Source of the DNA: SIG351 sp045627045
GTDB lineage: Bacteria > Bacillota > Clostridia > HGM11327
NCBI GenBank assembly: GCA_045627045.1
Contig: JAZQMY010000051.1
Span: 33,719-97,718, forward strand
Length of the DNA: 64,000 bases
Direction: 5' to 3'
Under the pieces are notes generated by a model that did no database searches, had not been told where the DNA came from, and worked only from the letters and a program-made list of their open reading frames with translations. Positions 40,264 to 49,022 of the stretch are shown one piece after another (position 1 is the first letter of the stretch; every line of letters starts with the position of its first letter). A program made the translations under genes and the position numbers.

Positions 40264-42111
40264 TCAGAATTTTATCACCTTTATTCTGCTTTTATTGTTC
40301 ATATAACAGAAAAGCTGTGATGAAAGCTCCTTTGCTTCTTCGAGTATTACGGCTCCCGAGTTCTCCGAAGCAAACGGAGAATGAAAGAGCGCGGAGCAGG
40401 GCTTTTGCTTTGCGATTGCGGCGTAATACGGCTTGTTCATTCTGAATTCGCCAAGAACGATGTCCTCAACTGGGTATTTTTCACCGAATGAGATAAGTCT
40501 GTCGGCAAGATCATAATACTTTTCGGCAGGCACGATGGGTGCAAGGATCGGCTCCATGCAGAATCTGATCCTCCAGCCCCTTGTGGCGAGCGCTTCTGCG
40601 GCAGAAAGCCTTGCTGTGACAGGCGGTGATGATGTTTCAAAGCGTCTGTCGGCACCGTCAGGGGAGACGGTGTAGGCGATTATCACGTTCTTTACCGGAT
40701 CACGGTCAAAAGGCAGTATGCCGGCGGACTTTGTTCTTATTTCAAATGTGATATTTGAGTGCTTCTCTGCAAAGTCGAGCCACTTTTCCACAGTGCCGAG
40801 AATGCCGTCAAGCGCCACGATGTCTGAATCGTAGGAGCAGCAGACAAGCATGGGCGAGCCGTCATCGACGTCTTCAATGGCTGAGAAGAAGTCCCGGGTG
40901 TTGATGAATGCCGTTATGAATGAAGAGGGATACATTCCCTGAAGATAACAGTATTCGCAGGAGTAGACGCATCCGAGAACCGTGGAGCAGTAGTAGAACT
41001 TGTCGAAGCCGAAAGCATTGCAGTAGTCGGAGCCTTTGTAGATAAGAGTGCCGTCAGCCTTTGCAAGGATGAGGTTCCTGGCGCAGCTTTGGGCGGCTTT
41101 ATCCTGCTTCGGTCTGTTGAAAACGGACTTGTAGTGCGGGACCGGGACGACCTGTGTGCCGGGAAGCCGTGCAAGGATGCTTGATACCTCGGGAGAATCA
41201 AGGATATCTTTTTCAACGTAGGTGTGCCTGAAGAATGAGCTCCTGCGAAGCTCCTTCCTGGGGGCATCGTCAGAATTGCAGGAAATACAGTTCACGTTTG
41301 ATTCAATATCCGAGAGAAGCTTTGAAAAAATGGCTGCAGAGCCTTTCTTGCCGTGCTTTTCTGGAGCAGGAACAAGAGAAATATCAGGAACGGAATTGTA
41401 GGTTACGAATGAATTATGTACAGCTTCTGTGAGCTGATGCTTCATTGTAAATGAGATGTCAAGCTTTGCGGAGATTTTATCGGCAACGGAGGCAATGATT
41501 CCGGGAACTTTTTCAGGCTCACGGGAGCAGTATTCCGAGAAGAGCCTTATAAATGAGAACACATTGTCCATTCCTTTTGAGAGTGCTTCAGATAAGTCAG
41601 CCAAAGAGACGACTTCGCCTTTTGAGGCATTATCGGATATGATTTTTACCGACTGAACTCTGTCCGCAGAGAGGAACATCCTTGCGGCAGAGGCAAAGCC
41701 GTAGGCTTCTTCGTCCGTTGCCGTGTTTTTTTCTTCGGGAGCGCCCGAAACGATGCTGTCATATGTCCGAAGACCACATTCTCTGAGCCCGTGGGGAAAA
41801 AGAATATCAGGCACTATAGCCTTTCCGGAGGAGGCAGAGAGGAATTCGTTGATTACCACGGCCGTGCCGCTTGTGATTGAAGAATCAAGGCTTCCTGCCG
41901 AGCCGATATTCAAAGCACCTGTGATATTTCCTGCCTTTGTAATGGCGTATGCTGTGACTGAGGCAGCGTTTTCTCTTCCGATTCCCGTGAGCGCAAGCAA
42001 AATATTGCCGTCCGACCACATACGGGCAACGGAGTCATTTGTGCTTTTCAGTGAAAATTCTTTGATTACGGGTGATGCCTCGGGCATCATTGCGGCGGTG
42101 ATGAGTATCAT
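40264..42111 (-). CDS. Fusion of MTA/SAH nucleosidase-like domain with radical-SAM spore-photoproduct-lyase-like domain
   Basis: A 615-residue protein with two enzymes in one chain. Residues 1-190 follow the MTAN/purine-nucleoside-phosphorylase fold: Glu11 in MMPEASP, LNIGSAGSLDSSITSG, Glu135 in DEEAYGFA and Asp160 in VKIISDNA correspond to E. coli MTAN Glu12, Glu174 and Asp197, so activity is expected. From about 290 the chain is a spore photoproduct lyase: VEKDILDSPEVSSILARLPG, then Cys381, Cys385 and Cys388 (C-x3-C-x2-C) for the iron-sulfur cluster, and Cys424/425 before SDIVALD near the place of the hydrogen-donor Cys. Its ATG is one base after the rho stop, so translation is coupled. A role in removing 5'-deoxyadenosine from the radical reaction is inference. 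Confidence 0.85.
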   Translation of the reverse strand: MILITAAMMPEASPVIKEFSLKSTNDSVARMWSDGNILLALTGIGRENAASVTAYAITKAGNITGALNIGSAGSLDSSITSGTAVVINEFLSASSGKAIVPDILFPHGLRECGLRTYDSIVSGAPEEKNTATDEEAYGFASAARMFLSADRVQSVKIISDNASKGEVVSLADLSEALSKGMDNVFSFIRLFSEYCSREPEKVPGIIASVADKISAKLDISFTMKHQLTEAVHNSFVTYNSVPDISLVPAPEKHGKKGSAAIFSKLLSDIESNVNCISCNSDDAPRKELRRSSFFRHTYVEKDILDSPEVSSILARLPGTQVVPVPHYKSVFNRPKQDKAAQSCARNLILAKADGTLIYKGSDYCNAFGFDKFYYCSTVLGCVYSCEYCYLQGMYPSSFITAFINTRDFFSAIEDVDDGSPMLVCCSYDSDIVALDGILGTVEKWLDFAEKHSNITFEIRTKSAGILPFDRDPVKNVIIAYTVSPDGADRRFETSSPPVTARLSAAEALATRGWRIRFCMEPILAPIVPAEKYYDLADRLISFGEKYPVEDIVLGEFRMNKPYYAAIAKQKPCSALFHSPFASENSGAVILEEAKELSSQLFCYMNNKSRIKVIKF

Positions 42112-42112
42112 A

Positions 42113-43531
42113 TCAGTAAAGCCTTGAGGAAGAATCGTCTTCAGCTGAAGAATATCTGTCTATTCCGGATTTGATGTCATTGAGCTGAAGGACAAACTGG
42201 GCGTTTGATGTTGTGCGTGAGAGGGTACTTATAATGTACTCTGTGACTCTGTCGGTTTTGCCCTCTGCAAGATGACGGCGCATTTTCTGCATTGCGTTCT
42301 GCTCACCGTCCGAGAGAAGAAGATCGTCACGGCGTGTGCCTGACTTATTGAGATCCACGGCAGGGAATATTCTCTTTTCGGAGAGCTTTCTGTTGAGATG
42401 TATCTCCATATTGCCCGTGCCCTTGAATTCTTCATATATAACGTCATCCATTTTGCTTCCTGTCTCAATGAGAGCGGTAGCGATTATCGTGAGGCTTCCT
42501 CCGTTTTCGATGTTTCTTGCGGCACCGAAGAACTTCTTCGGTTTGAAGAGTGCGGCAGGATCAAGTCCGCCGGAAAGCGTTCTGCCGGATGCGGGTACGG
42601 TAAGATTGTATGACCTTGCAAGCCTGGTGAGACTGTCAAGCAGGATGACGACATCATCTCCCGACTCAACGCATCTCTTTGCGTGCTCAAGAATCATTTC
42701 GGATACCTTTGCGTGATGCTCGGGATGCTCGTCAAATGTCGAGAAAATAACGTCGGCTTTTGTGGAGCGCTGGATATCCGTTACCTCCTCGGGACGCTCA
42801 TCTATGAGAAGAATGAGCAGTCTGACATCGGGATGATTATCTGAAATGCCGTTTGCGATCTGCTTGAGAAGAGTGGTTTTTCCTGCCTTCGGCGGCGAAA
42901 CGATGAGACCTCTCTGCCCCTTGCCGATAGGAGACACAAGGTCTATTATCCTCGTTGAAAGCTCGTCGGAGTTCCTCACATTTTCAAGAGTGAGCCTGTT
43001 GTCTGGGTAAACCGGTGTCAGAGAATCGAAATTCGGTCTGCGCCTCACCTTTTCAAGCCTTCTGCCGTTCACGAGGTCTATTCTGTAAAGAGACGGGTAT
43101 CTTTCCGTCTGATGAAGCACCTGCGCAAGTCCTGTGATGTGATCGCCTGTCCTGAGACCTGTTTTCTTGATGAAATTGGCGCTGATATATACATCCTTTT
43201 CGGAACTGTAGCAGTTGCTCGCACGCAGAAATCCGAATCCGTCGGGCATTATTTCGAGAATGCCGTCTGCGGGAATCCCTTTCCGGGTATCGTCAGACGG
43301 CGCTTCCGGGGATGGCGCGGGCTCTGCCTCCTTGACGGGCACTGCGGGTGACTCGGGAACGGAGGATGCCTCGGCTTCCTTCTGAAGAGCTGCAGTGATA
43401 AGCTGAATGAGGTCATTCTTGCGCATTACGGATGTGCTTTTGATGTTAAGCTCGTTTTTTGCAAACGAACGGAGCGCCTCGAGAGAATTATTTCCGAGGT
43501 CGGAAAAGTCGATTGATTTTGATTCACTCAT
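42113..43531 (-). CDS. rho: Transcription termination factor Rho
   Basis: Hexameric RNA helicase that ends transcription. The N-terminal Rho-N helix bundle (SDLGNNSLEALRSFAKNELN) is followed by a Glu/Pro-rich insert (about residues 50-85), the cold-shock-like RNA-binding domain (DGILEIMPDGFGFLR, then VYISANFIKK) and the RecA-type motor. The motor shows Walker A SPPKAGKTTLLK, Walker B VVILLDSLTRLARSYN and Q/R loops such as FFGAARNIENGGSLTIIATA. The start at 43531 has GAAAGGA upstream; earlier codons in frame are not typical Rho. It is the first gene of a two-gene operon with the nucleosidase-SPL fusion. Confidence 0.95.
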   Translation of the reverse strand: MSESKSIDFSDLGNNSLEALRSFAKNELNIKSTSVMRKNDLIQLITAALQKEAEASSVPESPAVPVKEAEPAPSPEAPSDDTRKGIPADGILEIMPDGFGFLRASNCYSSEKDVYISANFIKKTGLRTGDHITGLAQVLHQTERYPSLYRIDLVNGRRLEKVRRRPNFDSLTPVYPDNRLTLENVRNSDELSTRIIDLVSPIGKGQRGLIVSPPKAGKTTLLKQIANGISDNHPDVRLLILLIDERPEEVTDIQRSTKADVIFSTFDEHPEHHAKVSEMILEHAKRCVESGDDVVILLDSLTRLARSYNLTVPASGRTLSGGLDPAALFKPKKFFGAARNIENGGSLTIIATALIETGSKMDDVIYEEFKGTGNMEIHLNRKLSEKRIFPAVDLNKSGTRRDDLLLSDGEQNAMQKMRRHLAEGKTDRVTEYIISTLSRTTSNAQFVLQLNDIKSGIDRYSSAEDDSSSRLY

Positions 43532-43621
43532 AAATGGGAAATCCTTTCGGGAAAATGAAATATAGATTAATAAAATAATAAACAAGATAAATTAAAAGCA
43601 AAATGCTTTGCTGACTGTAAT

Positions 43622-43650
43622 ATGATAACTCATATTGCCCAAAATGTCAA
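43622..43650 (-). promoter_or_regulatory. Promoter of rho
   Basis: On the minus strand, TTGACA (43645-43650), 17 bases, TATCAT (43622-43627). The leader is about 85 bases. Confidence 0.82.
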
Positions 43651-43759
43651 GAAAAAATAATCATTTGTCATATAATACGGCAAAGAAAACAGCATTATGC
43701 ACAAAAAAACAAATTGTTCACAATTTGTTTACAGAAAGAATTGGAAAAAATCGCCAAAA

Positions 43760-43880
43760 AAGGAATATACATATAAGGAGACGATAGCCCGAAGCAATAT
43801 GGATGTGTGAAACCTCTTTCCGGGATCAGACTTCGTTTCCCATAGCAAAAAACACGGCATCCCCCTGCTGTGTTTTTTTG
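43760..43880 (+). ncRNA. Possible small RNA ending in an intrinsic terminator
   Basis: The 692 bases between rho and the next operon have no good frame. At 43847-43879 there is a terminator hairpin (AAAACACGGCA facing TGCTGTGTTTT with one mismatch, then seven T). The preceding 90 bases are less AT-rich than the surroundings and contain pairable segments (CGAAG with CTTCG, GAAAC with GTTTC). A terminator with no gene in front suggests a short transcript, but no promoter of good quality is visible and no known RNA family is recognised. Further on, GTCGGC (43997-44002) pairs with GCCGAC (44037-44042), another structured stretch. Confidence 0.35.
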
Positions 43881-44113
43881 TTTGCCCTGAATCTGACAAA
43901 ATTTACAGAATGTATATATAATGTATATAAAGTGTAAATAAAATGCAAATATAATAGGAAGAGAAAATCATACAATAAGAATTGCAGAGCCTTTGTGTCG
44001 GCTTTACATCAGGCACAATGACAGGAAAGCGGGGGCGCCGACGAAACGAAAAGGCATCAGACAACGTTATTCAAAAAATATCAAAATAAGCATGGATAAT
44101 AATGCAAAAACAT

Positions 44114-44142
44114 TTGACAAAAGCAATAAAAAACTGTATAAT
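44114..44142 (+). promoter_or_regulatory. Consensus promoter of the seven-gene envelope operon
   Basis: TTGACA (44114-44119), exactly 17 bases, TATAAT (44137-44142), about 80 bases before the first gene. Confidence 0.9.
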
Positions 44143-44224
44143 ATATAATATAATAAAATACCCAGAATGGGAATAAAAGCAATAAAATCAGAAAATACAT
44201 AAAAAGAACGGTCAGGGAAACCAA

Positions 44225-44932
44225 ATGGAAGAAAAAACAAAGGACAGTTGGAAGAAAAAGCTCACTGCAAACGGAGCGCCTCTTCTTGCGATAATTCTAT
44301 TCTTTGCGGCATTTGCAATCACTGTGCTTGTGGTCGGCGCATTGAATAAGAACAGTGTGGACAGGAGAGAGCTTGGAGAAGCTGTAAGGGCGATAGTGGA
44401 CTCGGAGGACGGAGAAATTGCCGCGGTGATCAACGGAACGGAATACTACGAAAAAGATATTCAGCTTGTTATCCAGAGCTTCAGATTATCTCAGCCGCAG
44501 TTCCTCAAGCTAAACGATGAACAGCTCAGAGCACTTGCAGGAGATTCCCTGATAGAGCAGAAGATGCTGATACAGGAATTTGACAGGCTCGGACTTGTGG
44601 TGACACAGGATGAGTTGGATGAATACATTGCATCCGAGAAGAAAACGGCCTCGGATATGATTTCCTCAGGCAGTAAAGAGGGCGACGACTTCCTTGAATA
44701 CGTTCAGGGATACGGCTGCACGTTCACTGAATACTGGACAGATTCCTATGTGGTGAAGTCGATGGAGGAAGCAATAAAGACAGAGCGTGTCAAGGACAAG
44801 ATCTGTGAGATGAAGGGCATCTCAAAGCAGACGGTTTCGGTAATAGAGAAATACCTCACGGGGCTTCTTGAAGACGGAACGTATGAAATAACACTTTTCG
44901 GAGAGAAATATCCGAAAGAAAACAGCAAATAA
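44225..44932 (+). CDS. SurA-N-like membrane-anchored protein (first gene of unknown operon)
   Basis: A 235-residue protein with a cytoplasmic basic start, one transmembrane helix (about residues 18-40) and an extracellular helical domain. The domain resembles the SurA/PrsA N-terminal chaperone domain: INGTEYYEKDIQL, then LRALAGDSLIEQKMLIQEF and LGLVVTQDELDEYI. There is no peptidyl-prolyl isomerase domain. Such domains hold unfolded secreted proteins. It is the first gene of a seven-gene operon that includes a second protein of the same kind (48148-49020). Its exact role is unknown. Confidence 0.7.
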   Translation: MEEKTKDSWKKKLTANGAPLLAIILFFAAFAITVLVVGALNKNSVDRRELGEAVRAIVDSEDGEIAAVINGTEYYEKDIQLVIQSFRLSQPQFLKLNDEQLRALAGDSLIEQKMLIQEFDRLGLVVTQDELDEYIASEKKTASDMISSGSKEGDDFLEYVQGYGCTFTEYWTDSYVVKSMEEAIKTERVKDKICEMKGISKQTVSVIEKYLTGLLEDGTYEITLFGEKYPKENSK

Positions 44933-44956
44933 CAAGCTTCGGAGGAGAAAATTAAA

Positions 44957-46309
44957 ATGAAAAAATATATATTGGCAATAATTCTGGCAATTCTGATGGC
45001 ACTTACGATCGGTGCGGTAAATGCATCGGCGTGTGTGGCTCCGCTTACCGAGGCAGACGGAAACGTAATGATGTATAATGAAGAGGACATTTCTCTTCAG
45101 AACTGCTATGTTGAGATAAGACCTGCCGCATCATACTTTGCTATGACGGCTGAGGTATCGCTCAAGAATAATTCGGAAGCAAAAACCGTCAAGCTCGGCT
45201 TGCCTGTTTTCTTTAACGGCGGCTTTGCCCAGGCGCAGAACGTTTCCGTAACATACAAGGGACAGACTCTCAAGCTCAAATCAAGAGATGCATCTGCAAA
45301 CCCTGATATCGGCACAGGCAACGGCAACTATTCTTCATTCTACACATGGGATGCGGAAATAGGCAGCAACGAAACGGCAACGTTCCTTATCACTCTCACT
45401 GTTACAACGAGAATGTACAAAAACGATACACAGTGCATTGACCTTCCGCTCATGCTTCTCAACTGCTGGGAAGGCGAGGGCGGCATGGTGAACGTGCTCG
45501 TTGACAGTGCGGTAATGAAGGTTTATTCCTACGAAAGAACTCCCGACTATTACCCTTCTTCAATAAATGAGGGCGGCGCACTTGAATTCAGCATCAGCAA
45601 GAAGGATATCAGTTCAACAGGCAGAGAGCTCGTTATCAATCACAATATCGACTTCGAGGTTCTCAAGAAGTACTATTCCAATGTTTACACATCAGGAGAC
45701 CAGAAGACTGTTGCAGATCTCTTCAAGACAAGACAGTATCAGAGCTGTATCGTAAAGATCGATGAGCTCGGACTCACCTCCAATGACTTTACATTCATGA
45801 AGATGGTATGCTATGAGAAGCTTTCAATGACAAAGGAAGCAAATGAGATACTTGCTTCGATTTATGATAAGCAGGTTTGCTTCTCTTCAAATAACGATTA
45901 CGATATAGCAGATTATGTAAGCAGAAGAATGCTTTATGATTATTACAGCCTCAGAAAGAGCGAGGGTGCAAACGCCGCAACATTGAACGATATCCTCACA
46001 AAGGGAACTGCAAAGCTCACATCCAAGTCAAAGCTTTTCCTCGACTGGACATCGGCAAAGCAGGCGGAGCTCCAGAAGCTTATCAAGGCAAGCGAAAACG
46101 AGAAGGAAGAGGAAGGAAAGAAGGATCCCGACAACAATCCTTCCGAAAAGTCTGAAATGTCCTTCAAGACATGGCTCAAGAGCATAAGCGAACCGCTTGT
46201 ACTTACTGTAGGCGTCGTAATGATAGTTGTTGTGGTATTCTGCCTCATGGGAATCCTTTCCGGCGGAAAGAAAAAGACCAAGGCAAAAACACACTACATC
46301 AAAAGATAA
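44957..46309 (+). CDS. Secreted protein with C-terminal membrane anchor, unknown
   Basis: A 450-residue protein with a signal peptide (KKYILAIILAILMALTIG, cleavage near VNASA). It has a beta-rich region (residues about 45-220; CYVEIRPAASYFAMTAEVSL is followed by strand-like segments) and a helical region (230-385) that looks like repeat-type helices (FKTRQYQSCIVKIDELGL). A charged Lys/Glu linker and one transmembrane helix near the end (about 412-435) precede a basic tail. The layout is that of a type I membrane protein exposed outside. I do not recognise a family. GGAGGAG precedes the ATG. Confidence 0.6.
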   Translation: MKKYILAIILAILMALTIGAVNASACVAPLTEADGNVMMYNEEDISLQNCYVEIRPAASYFAMTAEVSLKNNSEAKTVKLGLPVFFNGGFAQAQNVSVTYKGQTLKLKSRDASANPDIGTGNGNYSSFYTWDAEIGSNETATFLITLTVTTRMYKNDTQCIDLPLMLLNCWEGEGGMVNVLVDSAVMKVYSYERTPDYYPSSINEGGALEFSISKKDISSTGRELVINHNIDFEVLKKYYSNVYTSGDQKTVADLFKTRQYQSCIVKIDELGLTSNDFTFMKMVCYEKLSMTKEANEILASIYDKQVCFSSNNDYDIADYVSRRMLYDYYSLRKSEGANAATLNDILTKGTAKLTSKSKLFLDWTSAKQAELQKLIKASENEKEEEGKKDPDNNPSEKSEMSFKTWLKSISEPLVLTVGVVMIVVVVFCLMGILSGGKKKTKAKTHYIKR

Positions 46310-46324
46310 TTAAGGAATTACCTC

Positions 46325-47386
46325 ATGAAAAAGATTATAACAGTAATATTGATCTTGGCAGCTTTTGCCGGAGCAGGCTTTGTCTGCTGGAAGTTCTTTG
46401 ATAAGAATTACAGAGAATATGTTGAATTCGCAAGAACTGAAATCACGGATGACGAAGAGATTTATTTCCTCGATGATCTGTTTGTGAAGGCGGACGGAAC
46501 AATGACGATTTACCGTCTGACAAAAAACGGCTTGTCAGAGCTTTATTCAACAAACCACAGCGATGTTGAAATATTGTATACATTTGCCGATTACATCATC
46601 ACAAGACAGAGCGAAGGCTTGTATATCTATTACGCTGTTGATTCGGACGTAACGAAGCTTGAGCTTGCAGATGAGAATGAGATACTTTCCGCAAAGCAGT
46701 TCGGAGAGATGCTTGTCATCAAGACGCTCACCGAAAGCAAGAATGTGAACCTTTATACATTCACTCCTCAGCAGGGACTCAGCAATATCACGGAAAGCAG
46801 AGCGTTTTCTTTCTGCGACTACTGTGTTGACTATGAGAACGGAAACGAATATTATATATCATATGAAGCATCGGGCGAATTCATAAAGCTTGTCCTGAGA
46901 ATGTATAACGGCGGCCTTGAAATGAAAAAGGTCGAGCTGGACAATGTGGTGTATAATTCCTACGATTATATCAACAATATGTTCGTGTTCTACACGGACG
47001 ATGCGCTTCTTGTCGTAAATGCGAATACTCTCGTAAAGAGAACGTTCTATTGCTATGACATAGAAGGAATGGAAAAATTTATATTCGGCGGAAAAATAGT
47101 ATATTATCTCAGGGATGCTTTCTTTAACGGCGTTAATAATATGCTTGTGATCAGCCCCGAGACTACATCATATCTGACACTCAATAACTGCGATGTAATT
47201 TGTCCGTTCGGAGATAAGATGGTTTATCTTGACGGAAAATATGTAAGACTTTACTCATGGAGCGATTCATTACTTGACGAAAATGTTCTTTTGAGCGATG
47301 ATGATATCAAATCCATAGGCGTTATGAAGGACAGACTTGTGGCAGTGAAGAGAAACCAGGTTATCTTCCTGAAAAATACAGATTGA
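46325..47386 (+). CDS. Membrane-anchored extracellular protein, possible beta-propeller
   Basis: A 353-residue protein with an N-terminal anchor (residues 4-22) and an extracellular part made of short strands in repeating order. Blocks of about 45 residues carry patterns such as ADYIITRQSEGLYIYYAV, NMFVFYTDDALLVVNA, DKMVYLDGKYVRLYSW and DRLVAVKRNQVIFLKN. These are compatible with a beta-propeller of six or seven blades. No catalytic motif is visible. It starts 15 bases after the previous gene. Family unknown; the fold is inferred from repeat spacing. Confidence 0.55.
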   Translation: MKKIITVILILAAFAGAGFVCWKFFDKNYREYVEFARTEITDDEEIYFLDDLFVKADGTMTIYRLTKNGLSELYSTNHSDVEILYTFADYIITRQSEGLYIYYAVDSDVTKLELADENEILSAKQFGEMLVIKTLTESKNVNLYTFTPQQGLSNITESRAFSFCDYCVDYENGNEYYISYEASGEFIKLVLRMYNGGLEMKKVELDNVVYNSYDYINNMFVFYTDDALLVVNANTLVKRTFYCYDIEGMEKFIFGGKIVYYLRDAFFNGVNNMLVISPETTSYLTLNNCDVICPFGDKMVYLDGKYVRLYSWSDSLLDENVLLSDDDIKSIGVMKDRLVAVKRNQVIFLKNTD

Positions 47387-47407
47387 TTTTGAAAGGACTC
47401 AAATTTT

Positions 47408-48133
47408 ATGGAATTGACGTATTATGACTATATAGTGATCGCAATATTCGCAATCAGTATTATCTTCGGAATATACAAAGGATTTATTTCTTCTGCCGGA
47501 GGAATACTCGTCACGGTTGCTTCGTGGATCGCGGCGCTCATGTTCACAGATGATCTTGCTCTCTATATACAGCAGAAGACGAATTTCCTTGAAGAAATAA
47601 TATATTACGTACAGGCAGATGAGAAAATCGTTGATCTGACACTCCGCAAGGCAAGCATATTCTCCCTGTCGGAGGAGACGATTGCAAATGCGATCGAAAC
47701 GGCAAAAATGCCTGAGTTTTTCAAGACGAACGTAGCAGAGAACATCTCAAACAGAGTTTTCACGGCAATAGAAACTCTCGGCGATTACTTCGATTACACG
47801 GTAGGCTCGATAATAGTGAACATTATGTGCTTTGTGGCAATACTTCTTGTTTCGGCACTCGTTCTTTCGATTATCAAGGCCGCACTTGAAGCAGCCGTAA
47901 AGCTTCCTGCACTCAGATATGTTGACGGACTTCTCGGAGCTGCATTCGGACTCCTCAGAGGACTTTTCCTTGTTTATGTATTCTTCCTCATTCTTCCGGC
48001 ATTGCTTCTCGTTATACCGGATTCTATCGTAACAGAATACCTCGGAGACGTTTCCGACGCACCGATAGCATCTGTCTTCTACGAAACGAATATATTGATG
48101 AGCTATATAGGCGGATTTATCAAACTGACCTGA
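47408..48133 (+). CDS. CvpA family membrane protein
   Basis: A 241-residue membrane protein with four or five hydrophobic segments. The N-terminal YDYIVIAIFAISIIFGIYKG, then SAGGILVTVASWIAALMFTD, are the CvpA/colicin-V-production family hallmark, and the later ALRYVDGLLGAAFGLLRGL closes the domain. Between the first two and the last helices lies an extracellular insert of about 80 residues. CvpA proteins affect envelope integrity and secretion of small peptides; the mechanism is poorly known. It is the only classical family member of this operon. Confidence 0.82.
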   Translation: MELTYYDYIVIAIFAISIIFGIYKGFISSAGGILVTVASWIAALMFTDDLALYIQQKTNFLEEIIYYVQADEKIVDLTLRKASIFSLSEETIANAIETAKMPEFFKTNVAENISNRVFTAIETLGDYFDYTVGSIIVNIMCFVAILLVSALVLSIIKAALEAAVKLPALRYVDGLLGAAFGLLRGLFLVYVFFLILPALLLVIPDSIVTEYLGDVSDAPIASVFYETNILMSYIGGFIKLT

Positions 48134-48147
48134 GGAGGACCTGAATT

Positions 48148-49020
48148 ATGGCTGAGAATATATCAAAGCTTGAAAAAAAGGTAGCAAAGGATAAAAACAA
48201 AAAAGCCGCAAGGAGCAGAGCCTCCGGAATAATAATGATAGCAGTGGCAGTGGTGCTTCTGATTGCGGCATTTGCAATGCTGCTTGACACCGGAGTGCTT
48301 GATCCGGTGATTGATAAGGCAAAGGCGCTCTTCAACAAAGATCAGGTCAGCTTTGACGTTGACTGGAAGGCCTACGGTAAGGCACTTGCCGGAATAGATG
48401 AGACTTATTCCGATTGCGATAAGGTCATCGTTAAAGTAGGCGATGCAAAGATAACAAAAAAGGAATACTACAAGCTGAGAATTGCGGATGATTACACGTT
48501 CAATGCTCTGCTTGAAAAGTATGAAGTATACTGCAATGAGGGCGACGGCAAAGACCTTTCCGATGAGGAAAAGGAAAAGCTCAGACCTCACAGGACAACG
48601 GATGAAGAAATATTGACGAGCCTTGCAAAGGTCGAAATGGTTTACATGGAGGCTATGGAAGCAGGCGTACATATGGATGATTCGGTTGCTTATCAGCAGA
48701 TGCAGTCAACATATTCAACATACCTTGCAATAGTTGATCTTTATAGCGATCAGACAGACCTTGATATCTATCAGAGTGCGCTTGAAAGCATGGCAGAGAT
48801 GCAGCTTGTGGCAGAAGGCATGGGAGTATCTGTTGATGAATACCTCAAATATCTTGCGGAAGACAATATGAAGGCACTTGCCGGAGCTCTTCTTGAAGAG
48901 AAGTGGCAGGATGAATTCAAGAATTCGGATTATGCCGGCGACGTTGATGACTACATCGCAGAAAAATATGAGGCAGTATTCGAAAAGTATACTCCGGAAT
49001 ATGCTTCATTGGAGAATTAA
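48148..49020 (+). CDS. Second SurA-N-like membrane-anchored protein
   Basis: A 290-residue protein with a Lys-rich cytoplasmic start, one transmembrane helix (about residues 27-47) and an extracellular helical domain. This domain contains VIVKVGDAKITKKEYYKLRI and EILTSLAKVEMVYMEAMEAG, patterned like the SurA/PrsA N-terminal chaperone domain and like the protein coded at 44225-44932, though similarity between the two is loose. No isomerase domain. AGGAGG lies before the ATG. It is followed two bases later by the next gene, so translation is probably coupled. Confidence 0.65.
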   Translation: MAENISKLEKKVAKDKNKKAARSRASGIIMIAVAVVLLIAAFAMLLDTGVLDPVIDKAKALFNKDQVSFDVDWKAYGKALAGIDETYSDCDKVIVKVGDAKITKKEYYKLRIADDYTFNALLEKYEVYCNEGDGKDLSDEEKEKLRPHRTTDEEILTSLAKVEMVYMEAMEAGVHMDDSVAYQQMQSTYSTYLAIVDLYSDQTDLDIYQSALESMAEMQLVAEGMGVSVDEYLKYLAEDNMKALAGALLEEKWQDEFKNSDYAGDVDDYIAEKYEAVFEKYTPEYASLEN

Positions 49021-49022
49021 AG

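Noticed and set aside
43760..43880. 6S RNA or SRP RNA
   Set aside because: Length, central bulge and conserved blocks of these RNAs are not visible, so only a generic possible small RNA is reported.
43990..44045. Riboswitch before the seven-gene operon
   Set aside because: A GTCGGC/GCCGAC stem exists but it lies upstream of the operon's promoter and no known aptamer core was recognised.
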